DNA from: Caldisericia bacterium
GTDB lineage: Bacteria > Caldisericota > Caldisericia > UBA6126
DNA: 12,119 bases
Assembly (NCBI GenBank): GCA_028708485.1
Contig: JAQVYZ010000006.1
Location: 1 to 12,119, forward strand
Direction of reading: 5' to 3'
Both the position numbers and the translations under genes were made by a program. Of the stretch, positions 7,207 through 12,119 are shown piece after piece; the stretch's first letter is position 1, and every line of letters begins with the position of its first letter. Under the pieces are notes generated by a model. That model worked only from the letters and a program-made list of their open reading frames with translations, searched no databases and had not been told where the DNA came from.

Positions 7207-10200
7207 TTAATCCACCAATTCTGCTTCAAATGCTTGAGCAAAAATCGCAATATCTGCTATATTAACAAGATAATCATTATTTAAATCAAACAGTGGATTC
7301 CAATTATCATCAAGGTAATCCGAGTTATAAGCTTCCATCAGTAACTGTAAATCAGCGTTATCGATGAAAGAATTGCCATCAAAATCACCTAGCATTACCT
7401 CTTCTTTAATAATAAATATGGTTGGATAGTCTATCATGGATTGAATATCTTTTTCTTGATCGTCTTTGACAACAAAATGTGTCAATTCAAATTTCATTCC
7501 AAGCTTGGAAGTTGCCTTATCAGCACGCAATGTAATACTGGCTATTTTCATTCTAGATTTAGCATTTTCAGGATCTTTTGTCGCTTTAATTGTAAAACTG
7601 CCATCTTCCACTTTAATATCTTTTTTCTCGTTAAACTGTTTCATATCTATGAATTCACCCAGTTGGTATTCTACCAGTGAAGTATTTGATTTTGAATAAT
7701 TGATCTCCAATTCGATTTGATTAATGTTTTTAACATCTGCAAATAGAATGTCAATAGTAAAATCTGCTCCAACTTTAATTTTTGATGGACAAGAAATTAA
7801 AAATATGGGTGGCACCGGAATACTGGAATTTACAAAAGTGAGGGGAATTGTCGCAGAAATTTCAGGCAGTGGCTCTCTAGTAACATCACTTCCCTTTACA
7901 GTAATTTTCGTTCCGCTGCTTTCTGCAACCATAAAAAACTTTCCATCCGGAACGATTTCGTTACCGTAAATATCTTTTCCGTTCCATTCAAAAGAATAAT
8001 TACCAACATAAAAATTTTCAGAAAAGTAGATATCGCCCCAACGGTTATTCTTTTTGTCTACGATATAAACCCTGAAATCATTGACCAAATTTGAATAGGC
8101 ATCTACTTCCGGAGGAGCACCCTTAATCACCAAATGGCTCCCTGTATTGATGGAAAAGTTAACTGTGTATTTGGATCCACCGGTCATATCAATAACAGGA
8201 TCTGAAATCTTAAAATCCGAGATGGGAGGATCAATGTCGGTTACTTTATCTTTATAGAGTATGTATGGAATATGGTGAGCGGTCGATTTTGAGCCAACAT
8301 CCTTCGCATTCAGGATTTTAATCCAGATGACACCTTCCAGGGTGCGCATAGTGAAACGCTCTTTATCGATCAGAAAATCTACGGAAAAACAGAGGGAACC
8401 TTTTGCTGGAATCGTTAAGGCAGAAGTATTTAACTTAACAGTCAGTGGATTCTCGTCGTTACTTATACGAAATACTTCTGAGCTCACAGATACTTTGACT
8501 TCTTTTTCGGAGACATTTTTAATCTCAAACTGATTTCCTTCGGGAATGTCTTCAATATTATGCATAAAAGAAGGAGGGGAAGTAATAATCGGAGCCGTAG
8601 ACGCACTTAAAGCATTGATTTGCCCAGACCCCTGATTAAAAAAGGAAAATGGTTGGCCAGAGACCTGGTTAATAACAATATCAGCGGTGTTCATGACCAC
8701 ATTTTTGATATCCACTGGGGACCAGTCCGGTCTTGCTTGCCGTACCAATGCAATCGCTCCGGAAGCACCGGGGGTAGCCATGGAAGTGCCGTCCCAATCT
8801 TCATATTGAGGGTCATATTCATTGGTCGCTGCGTTATACTTGCTCATTACAGCCGAGTTCACTTGTTGGCCAGGGGCAGATACTTCAGGTTTGAATACAT
8901 TGTCATTTCCACTGAAACAAGGTCCTGCGGAAGACATTTCATATAAACCCACGTTTTGATTAGGAAACTCGACGCTTCCTCCCGATACAAGGGCTTCTTT
9001 GATTTTGCCAGCATGGTAACCGGAAAGCTGTAAGTTGGGTATAAAAGGAAGCTTTTGATCTTCTACGGCTTGAATTAATGTACCAGATAAAGAAACAGGA
9101 TCGTAATTATAAGTTATGGCAGCAATAGCTCCTGCATTAGCGGCATTCAGATTCTTTTCTCGAAAGGTGATACCTTTCTCTTTTGGACCGCGCGAGATAA
9201 AAGCAATTTTTCCTTTGACGTTAACACCGGAAAAATCTTCAGGTCTACCATAGCCGCAATCCACGATAGGTAATCCGTTAAACTCCGTTTTAAAAGGAGG
9301 TGTGTAGGGAAACTTATAGCTACTAACTCTTGTGACAGAACCATCAGGAAATTTAATATGGATACCAAAATGCATTCTGTCATCCGTACCTGCCACCTGA
9401 ATGACTTTATCAAAAATCCCGGGTGCATGAATCGGATATGGATTTGCCTTTGCTCTGGAACCATCGTTTCCGGCAGCAATGACTACCACTACGCCGGACT
9501 TTATCGCGTTGACTAAAGCATCGTAATAAGGTTCTCCAGGTTGAATCGAAGCTGTAGGGGTGGCATTACCAAGAGAAAGGTTGATTATGTGACATTTATC
9601 AATTACTGATTGGTTAGCTGCAGCGATAATATTCGCAGGATTCGCACCTTGAGAGTTGTCAGAAAATACTTTATAGATATAAAGATCTGAGTCCGGAGCC
9701 ATACCCTTTCGTACAGGGTCATTCGGATTGTTTCCTGAAGTGATACCAGCTACGTGGGTGCCATGAGGAGGATAGGATCCATTTTCATTTTTACCTGAAT
9801 CCATAAAATCAGCATCTCCATCGGCAAAGTCTTTTCCGCCTTTGATTTTGGATAAAGGATTGACTATCTGTTTTCCTTCTTTGTCGGTTGCATAAAGCAA
9901 GGGTGAAAAATCTGTGTGGTAATAATCGATTCCAGTGTCCAGAATACCTACTCGAATTCCTTTTCCGGTGATTGTTTCTTTCTTTTGATCGACAAGGTCC
10001 CATGTTTTCTTGACAGATAGCGTGTTAATTTCGTGACCTCTAAAAAGATAATTTGTATCCCTTGTATCAAAAATACGCTCTACTGAGGAATCTTTTAATA
10101 ATAATGGAATATAATAACCTCGGATTTTCACTGCCACTCCGTTATAAACATGCTGATAAGTATGAATCAACGTCATTGGAATAGAAGTAGAAGTCTTATT

Positions 10201-10497
10201 AAACCAATTCTTCTGAAAACTGACCAATTGTTGAATGTAGTTTTCATCAAAATCTTGAACCACAGTATTTTGATCGAGCTGCTTGTTTTGAATACTTGCT
10301 TGGTTCCAAGCTTGCTCCACTGCATTTGGATTCCTGAATTTGATAATGATGATTTCTTCAGACGAGGACGATTGTATCGACTGGAAAAAATCTGTATCAA
10401 TTCTTGGTTGAGATCTGGATTGAGTCACCGTAACAGGAATAAATCCGATTAAGAAAAAGAGAGATAAAATAAGAACACCCGTAAACTTTCTAATCAT
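7207..10497 (-). CDS. secreted S8 (subtilisin-like) serine protease with PA insert, cohesin-like domain and C-terminal dockerin
   Basis: An exported endopeptidase of 1096 residues. Order of parts: signal peptide (about 1-30); I9-like propeptide (about 45-145, with YNGVAVKI at 118-125); S8 catalytic domain from about 175 to 635 with Asp187 (VGILDTGID), His245 (HGTHVAG), oxyanion Asn344 (AAGND) and Ser572 (GTSMATP); a protease-associated (PA) insert at about 400-515; Fn3/Ig-like domains (about 640-890, including an FlgD-type FEWNGKDIYGN at 836-846); a cohesin-like domain (about 896-1030); and a type I dockerin (about 1037-1096) with two calcium loops, D1038-x-D1040-x-N1042...D1049 and D1071-x-N1073-x-D1075...D1082. 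The catalytic triad is intact, so it should be active. I chose ATG 10497, not the upstream GTG-like start at 10536, because AGGAGG lies 4 nt before it and the signal peptide begins there. It overlaps dut by 8 nt. Confidence 0.95.
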   Translation of the reverse strand: MIRKFTGVLILSLFFLIGFIPVTVTQSRSQPRIDTDFFQSIQSSSSEEIIIIKFRNPNAVEQAWNQASIQNKQLDQNTVVQDFDENYIQQLVSFQKNWFNKTSTSIPMTLIHTYQHVYNGVAVKIRGYYIPLLLKDSSVERIFDTRDTNYLFRGHEINTLSVKKTWDLVDQKKETITGKGIRVGILDTGIDYYHTDFSPLLYATDKEGKQIVNPLSKIKGGKDFADGDADFMDSGKNENGSYPPHGTHVAGITSGNNPNDPVRKGMAPDSDLYIYKVFSDNSQGANPANIIAAANQSVIDKCHIINLSLGNATPTASIQPGEPYYDALVNAIKSGVVVVIAAGNDGSRAKANPYPIHAPGIFDKVIQVAGTDDRMHFGIHIKFPDGSVTRVSSYKFPYTPPFKTEFNGLPIVDCGYGRPEDFSGVNVKGKIAFISRGPKEKGITFREKNLNAANAGAIAAITYNYDPVSLSGTLIQAVEDQKLPFIPNLQLSGYHAGKIKEALVSGGSVEFPNQNVGLYEMSSAGPCFSGNDNVFKPEVSAPGQQVNSAVMSKYNAATNEYDPQYEDWDGTSMATPGASGAIALVRQARPDWSPVDIKNVVMNTADIVINQVSGQPFSFFNQGSGQINALSASTAPIITSPPSFMHNIEDIPEGNQFEIKNVSEKEVKVSVSSEVFRISNDENPLTVKLNTSALTIPAKGSLCFSVDFLIDKERFTMRTLEGVIWIKILNAKDVGSKSTAHHIPYILYKDKVTDIDPPISDFKISDPVIDMTGGSKYTVNFSINTGSHLVIKGAPPEVDAYSNLVNDFRVYIVDKKNNRWGDIYFSENFYVGNYSFEWNGKDIYGNEIVPDGKFFMVAESSGTKITVKGSDVTREPLPEISATIPLTFVNSSIPVPPIFLISCPSKIKVGADFTIDILFADVKNINQIELEINYSKSNTSLVEYQLGEFIDMKQFNEKKDIKVEDGSFTIKATKDPENAKSRMKIASITLRADKATSKLGMKFELTHFVVKDDQEKDIQSMIDYPTIFIIKEEVMLGDFDGNSFIDNADLQLLMEAYNSDYLDDNWNPLFDLNNDYLVNIADIAIFAQAFEAELVD

Positions 10498-10951
10498 GTT
10501 TCCTCCTAATATGAATACCAGTTGAACCAAAACCATCCACTCCTCGATCAGATTCCTCTAATTGCTTTTCAGTTAAGAAAAAATCTGCTTGCTGGAATGG
10601 CAGGATGATAAGTTGTGCTATCCGGCTTTGGGCCGGAAAACTTTGTTCTTCCTTCCCTAGATTGATTAATATTACAGCAATTTCTCCTCTGTAACTTGAA
10701 TCTATCACTCCCCATGTATTTAAAACAGTCACACCGGTTTGAAGCGCCAAACCGGATCTTGGTGCTATCGCGCCAAAGTATCCCGACGGTATTGCGATCG
10801 AAAAACCACATTGTATTTTCTTGTACTCACTTGGCTGAAGTGAAAAAGCTTCTGTGTTATGCAAATCCATTCCTGCATCACCTTCATGAGCATATTCCGG
10901 TTGAATAAATTTCTCATGCATTGGTAGAATGGGGATTTGTATTTTTTTCAT
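10490..10951 (-). CDS. dut: dUTP diphosphatase (trimeric dUTPase)
   Basis: Hydrolyses dUTP to dUMP and diphosphate, keeping uracil out of DNA and supplying dUMP for thymidylate synthesis; a cytoplasmic homotrimer. The 153 residues contain all five family motifs in order: AGMDL (26-30), PRSGLA (64-69), GVIDSSYRGEI (81-91, with catalytic Asp84), RIAQLIILP (110-118) and RGVDGFGSTG (136-145). The last motif has Asp where Gly is usual (RGxGGFGSTG), a mild oddity. The ATG at 10951 is 18 nt after the aminotransferase stop with no good Shine-Dalgarno, so translation may be coupled to the upstream gene. Its last codons contain the ribosome binding site of the protease gene and the two genes overlap by 8 nt. 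Why a housekeeping nucleotide enzyme is linked to secreted proteins is unclear; it may simply be an old operon arrangement. Confidence 0.97.
   Translation of the reverse strand: MKKIQIPILPMHEKFIQPEYAHEGDAGMDLHNTEAFSLQPSEYKKIQCGFSIAIPSGYFGAIAPRSGLALQTGVTVLNTWGVIDSSYRGEIAVILINLGKEEQSFPAQSRIAQLIILPFQQADFFLTEKQLEESDRGVDGFGSTGIHIRRKHD
10502..10507 (-). promoter_or_regulatory. Shine-Dalgarno of the S8 protease gene, inside dut
   Basis: On the minus strand AGGAGG is followed by AAAC and then ATG at 10497. The same bases encode the Arg-Arg pair near the C-terminus of dUTPase. The site decides the protease start: the longer in-frame alternative beginning at 10536 has no such site and would put 13 extra residues ahead of the signal peptide. 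Confidence 0.88.
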
Positions 10952-10969
10952 GTTTTTTTCTATGATTAC

Positions 10970-12119
10970 TTATTTCCCTGTCTCAATCTTAATGAATGCC
11001 TTGTCCATAATCTCCACTGCCACATCGATTTCTTGTTTTGTAATAATTAAGGGGGGAATAAATCTGACACTGGAAACTCCACAACCGATGCAAACCAATC
11101 CAAGTTTTAACATTTCCTCAATAAAACGATCTCTTTCTGCTTTTGCAAATTCTTTGGTGGTACGGTCTTTCACTAATTCGATCCCCTGCATTAATCCTAT
11201 TCCGCGAACATCACCAATTAAGGAATGTTTGTTCTGAAGTTCCAATAATTTTTGGTGTAAATAGTCTCCGACAACCTTGGCATTATTCATCACACCATCG
11301 TTAATTAAAACATCCATGGTTGCTAGGGTGCTAGCGCAGCAAACGGCATTTCCGCCATAAGTATTCGAATGAGCACCACTATAGGGATAGTCAAGTTTTT
11401 CATCCACAATTATGCACCCAATAGGCAGTCCCGATCCCATACCTTTAGCAGAGGTAATAATATCAGGCACTACATCATAATTTTCAATAGCAAAGAACTT
11501 TCCGGTTCTTCCAAAACCAGCTTGAACTTCATCACTGACATATAAAATACCATATTTTTCACAGATGCGTTTCAGTGCTTGTATGAATTCTTTAGGTGGA
11601 ACAATATATCCACCCTCACCCTGAATAGGTTCTATAAACATAGCTGCAATTTCGGTTGGGTCGACCATCTGCCTGAAGTAAGTTTCTTCCAGAAATTTAA
11701 CACAGAATGTATCACAGGAGGGATGTTGTAAATGATAAGGGCAACGATAACAATAACCGTATGGTATATGAATAACACCCGGCATGGTTGGTTGAAATCC
11801 TTTTTTATGCAGCGCTTTTGAACAAGTCAGGGACAAAGCCCCCATGGTTCTTCCATGAAATGCTCCCATAAAAGCTAAAAATTGTGGTCTTTTTGTGTAA
11901 AATCTTGCTAGTTTTAAAGCAGCCTCAACGGATTCCGCTCCTGAATTGGTTAAAAAAACTTTCTTTCCATGGTTACCCGGTGCAATTTTAGCTAATTTCT
12001 CAACCAATAAGGATTGTACTTCATAGTAATAATCGGTACCTGCAAAATGCATTAAATTGTCTGCCTGATCTTGGATCGCTTTCACAATTTTAGGGTGGCA
12101 GGGTCCTGTATTAATAACA
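10970..12119 (-). CDS. class III PLP-dependent aminotransferase (acetylornithine/ornithine/GABA type), N-terminus off window
   Basis: Fold type I PLP enzyme that moves an amino group, usually from the omega position of ornithine, acetylornithine or GABA; some close relatives are amino-acid racemases. The frame is open to the window edge and reads NTGPCHPKIVKAI, the usual (G/N)xxHPxVxxA region, so roughly 40-70 N-terminal residues are missing; the GTG at 12085 is internal. Motifs: TNSGAESVEAALKLAR (PLP phosphate region), GAFHGRT, DEVQAGFGRTG with the PLP-contacting Asp, and the Schiff-base lysine in SAKGMGSGLPIG (codon 11444-11446). A Cys-rich insert reads CYRC (codons 11741-11752) followed by two more cysteines (codons 11714-11716 and 11702-11704); mammalian GABA aminotransferase uses a CxxC there for a 2Fe-2S cluster. 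Exact substrate cannot be told from sequence. The argF gene in the opposite train makes an ornithine link plausible, but the genes are not in one operon. Confidence 0.93.
   Translation of the reverse strand, partial: VINTGPCHPKIVKAIQDQADNLMHFAGTDYYYEVQSLLVEKLAKIAPGNHGKKVFLTNSGAESVEAALKLARFYTKRPQFLAFMGAFHGRTMGALSLTCSKALHKKGFQPTMPGVIHIPYGYCYRCPYHLQHPSCDTFCVKFLEETYFRQMVDPTEIAAMFIEPIQGEGGYIVPPKEFIQALKRICEKYGILYVSDEVQAGFGRTGKFFAIENYDVVPDIITSAKGMGSGLPIGCIIVDEKLDYPYSGAHSNTYGGNAVCCASTLATMDVLINDGVMNNAKVVGDYLHQKLLELQNKHSLIGDVRGIGLMQGIELVKDRTTKEFAKAERDRFIEEMLKLGLVCIGCGVSSVRFIPPLIITKQEIDVAVEIMDKAFIKIETGK

Noticed and set aside
4183..10497. A cellulosome gene cluster
   Set aside because: Dockerin and cohesin-like domains are present, but no glycoside hydrolase, carbohydrate-binding module or multi-cohesin scaffoldin is visible.
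10498..10536. A start for the S8 protease 13 codons further upstream
   Set aside because: ATG 10497 has AGGAGG at ideal spacing and begins a standard signal peptide; the longer form has neither and overlaps dut more.
1..12119. CRISPR array, tRNA genes, insertion sequences or prophage
   Set aside because: No regularly spaced repeats, tRNA-like folds, transposase or phage genes were seen; gaps between genes never exceed about 65 nt.

Overview
The window is densely coding bacterial DNA, AT-rich by eye, with two gene trains that converge on one shared terminator. There are no tRNA or rRNA genes, CRISPR arrays, insertion sequences or phage genes that I can see. The mix of a copper-amine-oxidase-type stalk domain, cohesin-like and dockerin domains on secreted proteins, and a class III aminotransferase with a Cys-rich insert suggests an anaerobe from a clostridial Bacillota-like lineage or an uncultured phylum such as Atribacterota. 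I cannot fix the phylum from sequence alone.

Plus-strand train (1-4117): the end of rplU (ribosomal protein L21, cut by the window edge), a cyclic 2,3-diphosphoglycerate synthetase-family P-loop GTPase, argF (ornithine carbamoyltransferase) and nnr (bifunctional NAD(P)HX epimerase/dehydratase). Gaps are 6-9 nt or less, so this looks like one transcription unit. A strong terminator-like hairpin followed by seven T lies inside the first 80 bases of nnr, in sequence that is clearly coding. A near-perfect palindrome at 4125-4179 then ends transcription from both sides.

Minus-strand train (12119 down to 4183): a class III PLP aminotransferase (N-terminus off the window), dut (dUTPase), a large secreted S8 subtilisin-like protease, and a 999-residue secreted NHL-repeat protein. 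Spacing is 18 nt, an 8-nt overlap, and 24 nt, so these four are also probably co-transcribed.

The most interesting part is the secreted pair. The protease carries a PA insert, Ig-like domains, a cohesin-like domain and a C-terminal type I dockerin with two intact calcium loops. Its neighbour carries twelve NHL-type blades, a cohesin-like domain, an Ig-like domain and a two-motif copper-amine-oxidase-like stalk domain. A protease docking through its dockerin onto the cohesin-like domain of the adjacent surface protein is a testable idea for a small non-cellulosomal cohesin-dockerin assembly. The coupling of a bacterial cPGS-family GTPase of unproven function with ornithine carbamoyltransferase is the second point worth following.
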